A DNA stretch of 64,000 bases. Origin: Sphingomonas sp. Mn802worker. Its GTDB lineage: Bacteria; Pseudomonadota; Alphaproteobacteria; Sphingomonadales; Sphingomonadaceae. The DNA is taken from the NCBI RefSeq assembly GCF_000382485.1, contig NZ_AORY01000002.1, forward strand, positions 124,001 to 188,000, in the 5' to 3' direction. Below, piece by piece: positions 18,200-27,470 of this stretch (position 1 is its first letter; each line of letters starts with the position of its first letter). Below the pieces are notes generated by a model. It searched no databases. It was not told the origin of the DNA and was given only the letters and a program-made list of their open reading frames with translations. The position numbers and the translations under genes were made by a program.

Positions 18200-20617
18200 G
18201 TGAGCGAACCCGATCCATTACCCGCCCCGCTCGCGCGCTGGTTCAAGGCGCGCGGATGGCAGCCGCGCCGGCACCAGCTCGACGTGTTGGTCGAGGCGCG
18301 GCGAGGCCGATCCGCGCTGCTGGTCGCGACCACCGGCGCCGGAAAGACGCTCGCGGGATTCCTCCCCACGCTCGCCGATCTGATCAATCAACCGACCGAG
18401 GGACTCCACACACTCTACGTCTCGCCACTCAAGGCACTAGCGGTCGACATCCAGCGGAATCTCGTCGCGCCGATCGACGAGATGGGGCTCGACATTCGCG
18501 TCGAGACGCGCACCGGCGACACGCCGTCCGATCGCAAGGCACGACAGCGCGTCAAGCCGCCGCAGATTCTGCTCACCACGCCCGAATCGCTGTCGTTGCT
18601 GCTCAGCTATCCCGACAGTTTCACGATGTTCGCCAACCTGCGCACGATCGTCGTCGACGAGGTCCACGCCGTCGCCACCGGCAAGCGTGGCGACCTGTTG
18701 GCGTTGTGCATGGCGCGATTGCAGCGGATCGCACCCGACATGCGCCGCGTCGCGCTGTCCGCGACCGTCGCCGATCCCGACGGCTACCGCGCCTGGCTCG
18801 CCCCCGACGGTGACATAGACACGGTGAGCCTCGTGCAGGGCGAAGGCGGTGCCGACCCCAATATCGCAATCCTGCTGCCCGAAGATCGCGTGCCTTGGGC
18901 AGGTCATTCGGGCCGCTATGCCGCCGCACAGGTGATGGCGCAGATCGCGCAGCACCGAACCAGCATCATCTTCTGCAACACCCGCAGCCTCGCCGAACTG
19001 ATCTTCCAGGATTTGTGGAAGTCGAACACCGACCAGCTGCCGATCGGCATCCATCACGGCAGCCTAGAGAAAGAAGCCCGTCGCAAGGTCGAGGCGGCAA
19101 TGGCGTCGGGGCGACTGCGCGCCTTGGTCGCGACCTCCAGCCTTGACCTGGGCGTCGACTGGGGCGACGTCGATTGCGTCATACAGATGGGCGCCCCCAA
19201 GGGATCGTCGCGACTGCTCCAGCGGATCGGACGATCGAACCACCGGCTGGACGAATCGTCGCAGGCGCTGGTCGTGCCGGGCAATCGCTTCGAATACCTT
19301 GAGGCGCGCGCCGCGTTGGATGCGGTCGAGGCCGGTGAGCTCGACCCCGACATCTTCCGCATGGGAACGCTCGACGTGCTCGCGCAGCATTTGATGGCAT
19401 GCGCCTGCGCCGCATCGTTCGCGCAAGAGGCGATGCTCGACGAAGTCCGCTCCGCGCTACCCTATTCGGCGCTGACAGACGAGTTGTTCGACCGCGTACT
19501 CGGCTTCATCCGGGACGGTGGCTACTCCTTGCGCGCCTATGACCGCTTCAAGCGGCTCAGCCAGGACGCGAACGGCGAGTGGCGCGTCAGCCACCCCCGC
19601 TTCATCGCGCAGCATCGCCTCAACGCCGGAATCATCATCGAGGCGACGATGCTCAAGGTGCGTTTCCGTAACGGCCGCGCGCTCGGCAAGGTCGAGGAAG
19701 GATTCGCCTCGACGCTCTCGCACGGCGACACCTTCTTCTTTGCCGGGCTAAGCCTCGAGGTCGAGAAGATCGACACCGAGGATCTGATCGTCCGCGCTAC
19801 CAGCCGGCCTGCGCGCATCCCGAAGTATGGCGGCAGCCGGATGCCGCTCTCGACCAGCCTCGCCGACCGTGTCCGCGGCTTTCTTGCGACGCCGTCGGAG
19901 TGGCACCGCTTCCCGCCCGACGTGCGCGAGTGGCTCGAAATACAGGAACGACGCTCGACGCTGCCGCGCCCCGACCAGCTGCTGGTCGAGACGTTCATGC
20001 GCGAGGGGCGCCATTATCTGGTCGCGTACAGTTTCGAGGGCTGGAACGCGCACCAGTCCCTCGGCATGCTCGTCACCAAACGAATGGAGACGATGGGTCT
20101 GAAGCCGCTCGGCTTCGTCGCGAACGACTATGCGCTGGCGTGTTTCGGGCTGGAAAAGATCACCGATCCTGCGGCGCTCTTCTCCGCCGACATCCTGGAG
20201 GACGAGTTCGTCGACTGGGTCGAGCGCTCGCACCTTTTGAAGCGCGCGTTCCGTGAGGTGGCGGTGATCGGCGGATTGGTCGAGCGCCAGCATCCGGGCA
20301 AGCGCAAGACCGGCAAGCAGGTCACCTTCTCGACCGACCTGATCTATGACGTGCTGCGCCAGTATGAGCCTGGCCACGTCCTGCTGCAGGCGGCGTGGAA
20401 CGACGCGCGCGCGCGAATGACCGACGTCGGGCGCCTCGCCAGCCTGCTTGAGCGCGCCGCCGACACGATGGTCCACGTCGACCTGCCGCGCGTTTCGCCG
20501 CTGGCGGTGCCGGTGCTGGTGCTGATCGGGCGTGAGCGCGTCTCGACCAGCAGCGCCGACGATGCGCTGTTGATCGAGGCCGAAGCGCTGGCGCAGGAGG
20601 CGATGACGCTGGAATAA
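18200..20617 (+). CDS. Ligase-associated DNA damage response DEXH-box helicase (Lhr-like)
   Basis: Superfamily 2 helicase of 805 residues. Motif I is TTGAGKT near residue 50, motif II DEVH, motif III SAT, followed by the RecA2 motifs (ATSSLDLGVDWGDVD and QRIGRSNHR) and a long Lhr-type C-terminal region with the winged-helix and Lhr core domains. It starts at GTG. This subfamily occurs with an MBL-fold exonuclease, a PdeM phosphoesterase and an ATP-dependent ligase. The first two partners are in the window, the ligase is not. Confidence 0.93.
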   Translation: MSEPDPLPAPLARWFKARGWQPRRHQLDVLVEARRGRSALLVATTGAGKTLAGFLPTLADLINQPTEGLHTLYVSPLKALAVDIQRNLVAPIDEMGLDIRVETRTGDTPSDRKARQRVKPPQILLTTPESLSLLLSYPDSFTMFANLRTIVVDEVHAVATGKRGDLLALCMARLQRIAPDMRRVALSATVADPDGYRAWLAPDGDIDTVSLVQGEGGADPNIAILLPEDRVPWAGHSGRYAAAQVMAQIAQHRTSIIFCNTRSLAELIFQDLWKSNTDQLPIGIHHGSLEKEARRKVEAAMASGRLRALVATSSLDLGVDWGDVDCVIQMGAPKGSSRLLQRIGRSNHRLDESSQALVVPGNRFEYLEARAALDAVEAGELDPDIFRMGTLDVLAQHLMACACAASFAQEAMLDEVRSALPYSALTDELFDRVLGFIRDGGYSLRAYDRFKRLSQDANGEWRVSHPRFIAQHRLNAGIIIEATMLKVRFRNGRALGKVEEGFASTLSHGDTFFFAGLSLEVEKIDTEDLIVRATSRPARIPKYGGSRMPLSTSLADRVRGFLATPSEWHRFPPDVREWLEIQERRSTLPRPDQLLVETFMREGRHYLVAYSFEGWNAHQSLGMLVTKRMETMGLKPLGFVANDYALACFGLEKITDPAALFSADILEDEFVDWVERSHLLKRAFREVAVIGGLVERQHPGKRKTGKQVTFSTDLIYDVLRQYEPGHVLLQAAWNDARARMTDVGRLASLLERAADTMVHVDLPRVSPLAVPVLVLIGRERVSTSSADDALLIEAEALAQEAMTLE

Positions 20618-20661
20618 TGCGCGCGCGTTGACCCGCGCCGTAACAGGCGTAGCATCGCGAC

Positions 20662-21594
20662 ATGGAGAGGCTGGCCGCCCTGTTGCTCGGGCTTGTCGCG
20701 TGTGCCGCACACGCGCAGGTACCCGACGCTGCGCCGCCTCCCGCCCCAACCGCGACCAGCGAACGACCCACCGACGATCTAAGCTTTGCGGAGGTGGATC
20801 GCCGCATGACCGTACCGGTTCAGATCGCGGGTGCCGGACCCTATCGCTTCATCATCGACACCGGTGCGCAACGCAGCGTGATCTCGCGCCAGCTCGCCCG
20901 GCGACTCGGCCTGCCCGCGGGTCGGCGCGTGCGGCTGACCGCAATGACCGGCACCAGTATCGTCGACACGGTCGTCATCCCGTCGCTCTCGGTCAGCACG
21001 CTGGGTGGAGAGCGCATCGAGGCGCCCGCGCTCGACGGTGTCGATCTTGGCGCGCTTGGGCTCCTCGGCATCGACACGTTGCAGCGCCATAGGCTGGTAA
21101 TCGACTTCGATGAAGCGCGGATGAGCGTAACCGCCACCGACCGACGAGACCGCGCGGTGCGCGCAGCTCCCGGTGAGATCGTGATCCAGGCACGCAGCCT
21201 GTTCGGTCAGCTGGTCGTCACTAATGCGACGCTCAACGGCCGCCGTGTCCGCGTCGTGCTCGATACCGGCACCTCGATCAGCCTCGGCAATCGTGCGTTG
21301 CAGCGGATGCTGATGCGGCGCGGCAAGCAGGCGCAGACCGAGATGATCAGCGTGCTGGGCGACAAACTTACCGCGGACTACGCCGCGACGCGTGACCTGA
21401 AGCTCGGTAACGCGACGATCTCTGGATTGCCGATCGCGTTCGCCGACGCGGCGCCATTCCGCGCCTTCGCGCTCGATGACAAGCCGGCGTTGTTCCTCGG
21501 GATGGACGCATTGAGATTGTTTCGCCGCGTCGAGGTCGACTTCGCCAATCACGAACTTCGTTTGCTGCTGCCGCGCACGGTCGCCGCGCGCTGA
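20662..21594 (+). CDS. Exported aspartyl protease with two retropepsin-like domains
   Basis: A 310-residue exported protein (signal MERLAALLLGLVACAAHA). It carries two successive retropepsin-like halves, each with a DTG active-site triad (FIIDTGAQ near residue 65 and VVLDTGTS near residue 196) and each with a hydrophobic-Gly closing segment (LLGIDTLQ, LFLGMDAL). The single chain could therefore form the whole two-lobed active site, as in pepsins, rather than a homodimer. Bacterial clan AA proteins of this type are poorly studied. It is followed closely by an exported M20 peptidase. Confidence 0.82.
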   Translation: MERLAALLLGLVACAAHAQVPDAAPPPAPTATSERPTDDLSFAEVDRRMTVPVQIAGAGPYRFIIDTGAQRSVISRQLARRLGLPAGRRVRLTAMTGTSIVDTVVIPSLSVSTLGGERIEAPALDGVDLGALGLLGIDTLQRHRLVIDFDEARMSVTATDRRDRAVRAAPGEIVIQARSLFGQLVVTNATLNGRRVRVVLDTGTSISLGNRALQRMLMRRGKQAQTEMISVLGDKLTADYAATRDLKLGNATISGLPIAFADAAPFRAFALDDKPALFLGMDALRLFRRVEVDFANHELRLLLPRTVAAR

Positions 21595-21655
21595 CGGACG
21601 TTGCACCGGAACGCGTCCGCTGCAACGTTGCAGTCAGGGATGTTTCGACAAGGGG

Positions 21656-23065
21656 ATGGGAATGCGTGGGCTGCTCAACACGTTGCTGGCGACGGCAGGC
21701 ATGATGCTCGGGGTCACTCCTGCCGCCGCGCAGACTCGCCCCGACGAGAAACCATTCTTCGACCTCTACAAGGAACTGGTCGAGACCAACACCGTCGTCG
21801 GCACCGGCAGCTGCACCAAGGCATCGACGCAGATCGCCTCGCGGTTGAAGGCGGCGGGTTACTCCGATCAGGACATCACGCTGTTCTCGGTACCCGACCA
21901 TCCCAACGACGGCGGCCTGGTCGCGGTGTTGAAGGGCAGCGATCCCGCGGCCAAGCCGATCCTGCTGATGGGGCATCTCGACGTCGTGGAGGCGAAGCGC
22001 GCCGACTGGCAGCGCGATCCGTTCACGCTGGTCGAGGAGAACGGCTTCTATTACGGCCGCGGCACCGTCGACGACAAGGCGCAGGGGGCGATCTGGGCCG
22101 ATGCGATGATCCGCTTCCGCCAACAAGGGTACAAGCCCAAGCGCACGATCAAGCTCGCGCTCACCTGTGGCGAGGAGACGACCTACGCCTTCAACGGGGC
22201 GCAGTGGCTGGCGCAGAACAAGCCCGATCTGATCGCGGCAGAGTTCGCGCTCAACGAAGGCGGCGGCGGGCGGCTCGACGCGCAGGGCAAGCGACAGCTG
22301 CTGGCGGTGCAGGTCGGCGAGAAGGCGGCGCAGAATTACACGTTCCTCGTCACCAACGCGGGCGGCCACAGCTCCGCGCCGCCACCCGACAACGCGATCT
22401 ACGAACTCGCCGACGCGTTGAGGGCGGTTCAGGGCCATGAGTTCCCGGTAAAGTTCACCGACACGACCCGCGCCTTCTTCGCCGCGACCGCCAAGCGGAT
22501 GGGCGGCGAGACCGGTGCTGCGATCACGCGATTGCTCGCCGACCCGAGCGACCACGCCGCCGATGCGATCGTCAGCCGCGACAAGACGCTCCACTCGACG
22601 CTGCGCACCACCTGCGTTGCGACATTGCTGAACGCGGGTCATGCCGAGAACGCGTTGCCGCAGCGCGCAACCGCGAACATCAACTGCCGCATCTTCCCGG
22701 GCGAGAGCGTCGACGGCACGCTCGCCACGTTGAAGACGCTCGCCGGTTCGAAGGTGACGGTTACCGCCAACCAGCCGATCCGCCCGACCGCGATCCCGCC
22801 GACACTCGATTCCAAGGTGATCGAGCCGATGCGCCGCGTCGCCGCCAAGCACTTCCCCGGCGTGCCGCTGCTGCCGCTGATGTCGACCGGCGCGACCGAC
22901 GGGATCTTCTACGAAGCGATCGGCATTCCGGTATACGGCGCGCCCGGCACCTTCCTTGAACCCGACAACAACGGCACGCATGGATTGAACGAGCGCATCC
23001 GCATTTCCTCGCTCTACGCCTCGCGCGATTACCTGTTCGACTTGGTAAAGGCTTATACCGGCTGA
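21656..23065 (+). CDS. Exported M20/M25/M40 family zinc peptidase
   Basis: A 469-residue exported metallopeptidase. After the signal peptide (ending TPAAAQ) come the first metal motif MGHLDVV, the shared ligand Asp in RGTVDDKAQG, the catalytic Glu pair in CGEET, and a dimerisation lid with NAGGHSSAPP. The family hydrolyses peptide or acyl-amino-acid bonds. Start could be the ATG used or one two codons on (MRGLL). It belongs to a run of exported hydrolases in this part of the window, suggesting peptide scavenging. Confidence 0.9.
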   Translation: MGMRGLLNTLLATAGMMLGVTPAAAQTRPDEKPFFDLYKELVETNTVVGTGSCTKASTQIASRLKAAGYSDQDITLFSVPDHPNDGGLVAVLKGSDPAAKPILLMGHLDVVEAKRADWQRDPFTLVEENGFYYGRGTVDDKAQGAIWADAMIRFRQQGYKPKRTIKLALTCGEETTYAFNGAQWLAQNKPDLIAAEFALNEGGGGRLDAQGKRQLLAVQVGEKAAQNYTFLVTNAGGHSSAPPPDNAIYELADALRAVQGHEFPVKFTDTTRAFFAATAKRMGGETGAAITRLLADPSDHAADAIVSRDKTLHSTLRTTCVATLLNAGHAENALPQRATANINCRIFPGESVDGTLATLKTLAGSKVTVTANQPIRPTAIPPTLDSKVIEPMRRVAAKHFPGVPLLPLMSTGATDGIFYEAIGIPVYGAPGTFLEPDNNGTHGLNERIRISSLYASRDYLFDLVKAYTG

Positions 23066-23121
23066 TCTTTCTTGCCATCACCGACTTGCTTGCACGGGTA
23101 AGCGTCGCGTAAGGGGCGCCG

Positions 23122-23784
23122 ATGGTTCCCTTTTCGTTCGGCGGACATGACTGGCGCGCACTGGCGCAGGGGGCGTTGTTCTGGCCCGCGCGTCGTGCCT
23201 TGCTCGTCGCCGATCTGCATCTTGAAAAGGCAAGCTGGTTCGCGCGCGCGGGGCAGATGCTGCCGCCGTACGATTCACTCCGCACGCTCGCCGACCTGAC
23301 CGCGCTCGTCACCACGACCGCAGCAGAGGAAGTCTGGTGCCTGGGCGACAGCTTCCACGACATCGGCGGGTGCGACCGCCTGCCACCGCCGGCACGCGAG
23401 ATGCTGACGGCGTTGACCGGCGGCACGCGCTGGACCTGGATCACCGGCAATCACGACCGCGTATTGGTCGACCGTTGCGGCGGCGCGGTGTGCGATGAAG
23501 CGGAAGTCGACGGCATCGTGCTGCGTCACGAAGCGCGCGCCGACGAGGCGCGGCCCGAGCTATCCGGCCACTTCCACCCGAAGCTGCGCGTGCGCGTCCG
23601 CGGCAAGCTCGTCGCACGGCGCTGCTTCGTCGCGACCGAGCGCAAGCTGATCTTCCCCGCCTTCGGCTCGTTGACCGGCGGGCTCGACGCGACCCACCCT
23701 GAGATCGTGCGCGCAACCGGCAAGCGGGCCGAGGCGCTGGTCGCGCTCGACGACCGCCTGTTGCGCTTTCCGCTCGCCGCCTAG
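23122..23784 (+). CDS. pdeM: Ligase-associated DNA damage response endonuclease PdeM
   Basis: Calcineurin-like metallophosphoesterase of 220 residues belonging to the PdeM group, a member of the ligase-associated repair set. Motifs: VADLHLEK, LGDSFHD, GNHD and SGHFHPK, which supply the two-metal site. It lies about 2.5 kb beyond the Lhr-like helicase, separated by two peptidase genes, on the same strand. Its stop shares a CTAG tetranucleotide with the stop of the convergent hydroxylase gene. Confidence 0.9.
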   Translation: MVPFSFGGHDWRALAQGALFWPARRALLVADLHLEKASWFARAGQMLPPYDSLRTLADLTALVTTTAAEEVWCLGDSFHDIGGCDRLPPPAREMLTALTGGTRWTWITGNHDRVLVDRCGGAVCDEAEVDGIVLRHEARADEARPELSGHFHPKLRVRVRGKLVARRCFVATERKLIFPAFGSLTGGLDATHPEIVRATGKRAEALVALDDRLLRFPLAA

Positions 23785-25010
23785 ACGGGCATCCCCATCA
23801 GCAGCCGCGGCAGCTGCCCGCTCTCGCCTCGGGCCTCGGCCATGAAGCGCTCCTTCAACGGCGCGATTGCATCGACCGCGCTGATCCCGAACCGCCGCAC
23901 TGCGCTCGCGGTCTTGCCGGGAATGCCGAACAGCCGGGTCAGCGTGTCGGTCGCGAACGACACCGCAAACGTGTCAACGCTACGCCACTGCTCGTAACGC
24001 GCGAGCAGCTGCGCGTCGCCCGCCTCCAGCCCGAGCCGGCGACCTTCGACCAGCACCTCGACCAACGCGGCGACGTCGCGGAAGCCCAGGTTCAGCCCCT
24101 GCCCCGCGATCGGATGGATACCGTGTCCGGCATCGCCCACCAGCGCCAGCCGCGTATCGGTGACCCGCGTCGTGTGATGAAAGCCGAGCGGGTATGACGC
24201 CCGCGGGCTCGGCGCCGACAGCGCGCCTAGGAACCCGCCCATCCTTTTCTGCGCCTCGGCGAGGAAGCCACGGTCGCCGAGCTTGAGCATGCCCGGTGCG
24301 TGGGCCTTTGCCACCGTCCACACAATTGCCGAGCGGTGCCCGACCTCATCGTCCGGCAGCGGCAGCAGCGCGAAGGGGCCTGAAGGATAGAAGATCTCGA
24401 ACGCGATATTTCCGTGCGAACGTTCGTGATGAAATGCGCCAATGATCGCGGCATGATCATACTGCCACCGTGCGACCTTGATCCCGCTCGCCTCGCGCGT
24501 CGGCGAGTTACGCCCCTCTGCCGCCACGAGCAGGTCGGCGGTAATGACACTGCCGTCGGACAAGGTCGCAGTAACGCCGTCTAGATCGCGCTCCACCGCA
24601 GTCGCGCGTGTCCGCATCCTCAGGTCGACACCGTCTGCCGCCGACGCCGCTTCGAACAGGGTCGTGCGCAGCAGGCGGTTCTCGTACATCGTGCCGAGCG
24701 GCTCGTCCTGTTCCCCCGGGATGAAATCGAGCTTGCCCGGCGCCAGTCCGTCGCTGACGCGGATGTGCCGGATCGCACAGCCCTGCCCGCGCAACCGCTC
24801 GCCGACGCCGATCACGTCGAGCAGACGGTGGCTGGCACTCGCCACCGCGGAGGCGCGCCCATCGAACCCGGCGGACAGGATCACGTCGGGGTTCGCGGGA
24901 TCGACGACGATCGTGCTGAGACCCGCCTGCGCCAGCGCGATCGCCAGCGTGCTGCCGACCAGCCCGCCGCCCAGGATCAATACATCTGCGTGCGCGGAAG
25001 CGTTGTTCAT
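23781..25010 (-). CDS. UbiH/UbiF/COQ6-type FAD-dependent hydroxylase
   Basis: Flavoprotein monooxygenase of the ubiquinone-biosynthesis group, about 409 residues. The N-terminal dinucleotide motif is ILGGGLVGS, the DG segment follows DLLVAAEGRNS, and the second FAD motif is LVGDAGHGIHPIAGQGLNLG, diagnostic of the family. It likely hydroxylates the aromatic ring of a ubiquinone precursor; which position cannot be told from the sequence. I start at MNNASAHADV; ATGs six and more codons upstream remain possible. It is divergent from ftsK. Confidence 0.9.
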   Translation of the reverse strand: MNNASAHADVLILGGGLVGSTLAIALAQAGLSTIVVDPANPDVILSAGFDGRASAVASASHRLLDVIGVGERLRGQGCAIRHIRVSDGLAPGKLDFIPGEQDEPLGTMYENRLLRTTLFEAASAADGVDLRMRTRATAVERDLDGVTATLSDGSVITADLLVAAEGRNSPTREASGIKVARWQYDHAAIIGAFHHERSHGNIAFEIFYPSGPFALLPLPDDEVGHRSAIVWTVAKAHAPGMLKLGDRGFLAEAQKRMGGFLGALSAPSPRASYPLGFHHTTRVTDTRLALVGDAGHGIHPIAGQGLNLGFRDVAALVEVLVEGRRLGLEAGDAQLLARYEQWRSVDTFAVSFATDTLTRLFGIPGKTASAVRRFGISAVDAIAPLKERFMAEARGESGQLPRLLMGMPV

Positions 25011-25115
25011 GCGCCACGCTGTACCCATCATCGCGGCGCCTGCCAACGTCGCCGGCTTGACGAAAACCCGAGGTCGGCAGATGGTTTACGCGTTTCAATA
25101 CATCGCTGGGGATTG

Positions 25116-27434
25116 ATGATGGCGACCCGTGCAACCGCACCTTTGTGGCGCGAGACGGTGAAGGCAGGTGCGCTGCGTAGCTGGTCGCTTGCGGTCGCGA
25201 TTGCGCTGTTCATCGCGACCGCAGCGATGGCGCTCGCACTGGCGAGCTATCATCCGGGCGACAGCTCGCTCAACACCGCGGGTGGCGGCGTCGACAATCT
25301 GCTGGGGCCACTCGGCGCGTGGTTCGCCGATATCGCATTGATGCTGTTCGGCCCGGCCGGTGCGCTGCTGCTGCCGGTCGGCCCGATCGTCGCGCTGCGG
25401 CTATGGCGTGACGAGCCGGCGGGGGCGTGGGGTCGGATGCTGCGCGCAGCGATGGTCGGGGTGATGCTGATGGCGGTGGCGCTCGGCTGCGTCGCGCCGG
25501 GTGCCGTTCCCGCGCTGCCGTTCGGCTGGGGTGGCGCGATCGGGCTTGCGGTCGTTGCCGCCGCGCGTTGGAGCTTGGCGTTCGCGAACAACGCAGCGGT
25601 CAGCTGGTGGGCGTTGGTTGCACTCGGCTTCGTGACCGGACTGGCCGGCGTGATCGTCTGGGGTCGCAGCCTTGAGATCGATTTCGGCCGCTTCGCGCGT
25701 CGTCGCATTCGCGCGCGCAGCGACGACGATTACGCCTGGGACGAGGAAGATGAAGAGCAGCTGGAGGAGAGCCAGGCCCTCTCCTCCCCACCGTCGCGCC
25801 GCGAGACGCATGTCGAGGCACCGGCTGATCTGGGCGATCGCGCCCCGCCCGTCATCGGCGAGCGCAAGCTGGCGCCGACCGCGGCCAAGCCGAAGGCGGC
25901 ATCGGCCCCGACCGGCGAAGCGCGCGGCGATTACGTGCTGCCGACGCTCGACATGCTCAACCCCGCGCCGGTTTCCACCTCGGGTCCGGTCGACAAGGCC
26001 GGGCTCGAGCGCAATGCGCGATTGCTCGAAACCGTGCTCGACGACTTCAACGTCAAGGGTGACATCGTCGAGGTTCGCCCCGGCCCCGTCGTCACCATGT
26101 ACGAACTGGAACCCGCACCCGGTATCAAGGCCAGCCGCGTGATCCAGCTCGCCGACGATATCGCGCGCAACATGTCGGCGATTTCGGCGCGTGTCGCGGT
26201 CATCCCCGGCCGCAACGTCATCGGCATCGAACTGCCCAATCAGAAGCGTGAATCGGTGTCGCTGCACGAGCTCGTCGGATCGCAGACGTTCGACGACCTG
26301 ACCGCGCAGCTGCCGGTGATTCTGGGCAAGAACATCGCTGGTGATCCCGTCATCGCCGATCTTGCACCGATGCCGCACCTGCTCGTCGCGGGTACGACCG
26401 GGTCGGGCAAGTCGGTCGGGCTGAACTGCATGATCCTGTCGTTGCTCTACCGGCTCACGCCCGATCAGTGCCGGATGATCATGATCGACCCCAAGATGCT
26501 CGAACTGAGCATGTACGATGACATCCCCCACCTGCTCTCTCCGGTTGTCACCGATCCGGCCAAGGCGGTCCGCGCGCTCAAATGGGCGGTCGAGACGATG
26601 GAGGACCGCTATCGCCAAATGTCATCGGTCGGCGTGCGCAGCCTTGCCAGCTTCAACGAGAAGGTGCGTGCGGCAAAGGCGAAGGGCTCGCCACTCGGTC
26701 GCCGCGTCCAGACCGGATGGGACGAGCATGGCCGACCGGTGCATGAGGAAGAGCAGCTAGACTATGACGTGCTGCCGCAGATTGTCGTCGTCGTCGACGA
26801 GCTCGCCGACCTGATGATGACCGCGGGCAAGGAGGTGGAGTTCCTGATCCAGCGGCTGGCGCAAAAGGCGCGCGCGGCGGGCATCCACCTCATCATGGCG
26901 ACGCAGCGGCCGTCGGTCGACGTCATCACCGGTGTCATCAAGGCGAACCTGCCGACGCGCATCTCCTTCCACGTCACCTCGAAGATCGATTCACGCACCA
27001 TCCTCGGCGAACAGGGCGCGGAGCAACTGCTCGGCAAAGGTGACATGCTCTACATGCCTGGCGGCAAGGGCATCGTCCGCGTCCACGGTCCTTTCGTCAG
27101 CGACGATGAGGTGCAGGCGGTCACGGACCATTGGCGCGCGCAGGGCGCACCCGATTACATCAACTCGGTCACCGAGGAGCCCGAGCAGAGCTTCGCGCTC
27201 GACGGTGCGCCGACCGGCGAGGATACGGCGGAGGATCAGCAGTACCGCGCCGCGGTGGCACTGGTGTGCTCGAGCCAGAAGGCCTCGACCTCGTGGATCC
27301 AGCGGCAGCTGCGCATCGGCTACAATTCCGCCGCGCGCCTGATCGAGCGGATGGAGAAGGATGGCGTGGTCAGTCGTCCCGATCACGTCGGTCGGCGCGA
27401 GGTGCTGCGCGACACCGACGGACAACCGGTCTGA
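25116..27434 (+). CDS. ftsK: DNA translocase FtsK
   Basis: Septum-located, ATP-driven DNA pump that aligns chromosome ends for XerCD resolution. About 772 residues. The N-terminal ~190 residues hold four membrane helices, followed by an acidic, Pro-rich linker (DDDYAWDEEDEEQLEE). The motor has Walker A GTTGSGKSVG, Walker B VVVVDELADLM and the conserved ATQRPSVDVITG segment. The C-terminal gamma winged helix (KASTSWIQRQLRIGYN) recognises KOPS polarity sequences. Two adjacent ATGs compete as start; the first is used here. Confidence 0.96.
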   Translation: MMATRATAPLWRETVKAGALRSWSLAVAIALFIATAAMALALASYHPGDSSLNTAGGGVDNLLGPLGAWFADIALMLFGPAGALLLPVGPIVALRLWRDEPAGAWGRMLRAAMVGVMLMAVALGCVAPGAVPALPFGWGGAIGLAVVAAARWSLAFANNAAVSWWALVALGFVTGLAGVIVWGRSLEIDFGRFARRRIRARSDDDYAWDEEDEEQLEESQALSSPPSRRETHVEAPADLGDRAPPVIGERKLAPTAAKPKAASAPTGEARGDYVLPTLDMLNPAPVSTSGPVDKAGLERNARLLETVLDDFNVKGDIVEVRPGPVVTMYELEPAPGIKASRVIQLADDIARNMSAISARVAVIPGRNVIGIELPNQKRESVSLHELVGSQTFDDLTAQLPVILGKNIAGDPVIADLAPMPHLLVAGTTGSGKSVGLNCMILSLLYRLTPDQCRMIMIDPKMLELSMYDDIPHLLSPVVTDPAKAVRALKWAVETMEDRYRQMSSVGVRSLASFNEKVRAAKAKGSPLGRRVQTGWDEHGRPVHEEEQLDYDVLPQIVVVVDELADLMMTAGKEVEFLIQRLAQKARAAGIHLIMATQRPSVDVITGVIKANLPTRISFHVTSKIDSRTILGEQGAEQLLGKGDMLYMPGGKGIVRVHGPFVSDDEVQAVTDHWRAQGAPDYINSVTEEPEQSFALDGAPTGEDTAEDQQYRAAVALVCSSQKASTSWIQRQLRIGYNSAARLIERMEKDGVVSRPDHVGRREVLRDTDGQPV

Positions 27435-27439
27435 TTGAC

Positions 27440-27463
27440 GGGCGGGGTTCCGACACCCCGCCC
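27440..27463. terminator. Hairpin between convergent ftsK and dienelactone hydrolase genes
   Basis: GGGCGGGGT pairs with ACCCCGCCC across a six-base loop, a very stable nine-pair stem placed exactly between two convergent stop codons. No long T run follows in either direction, so termination could be partly Rho-assisted. It would serve both genes. Confidence 0.65.
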
Positions 27464-27470
27464 CATGTCT

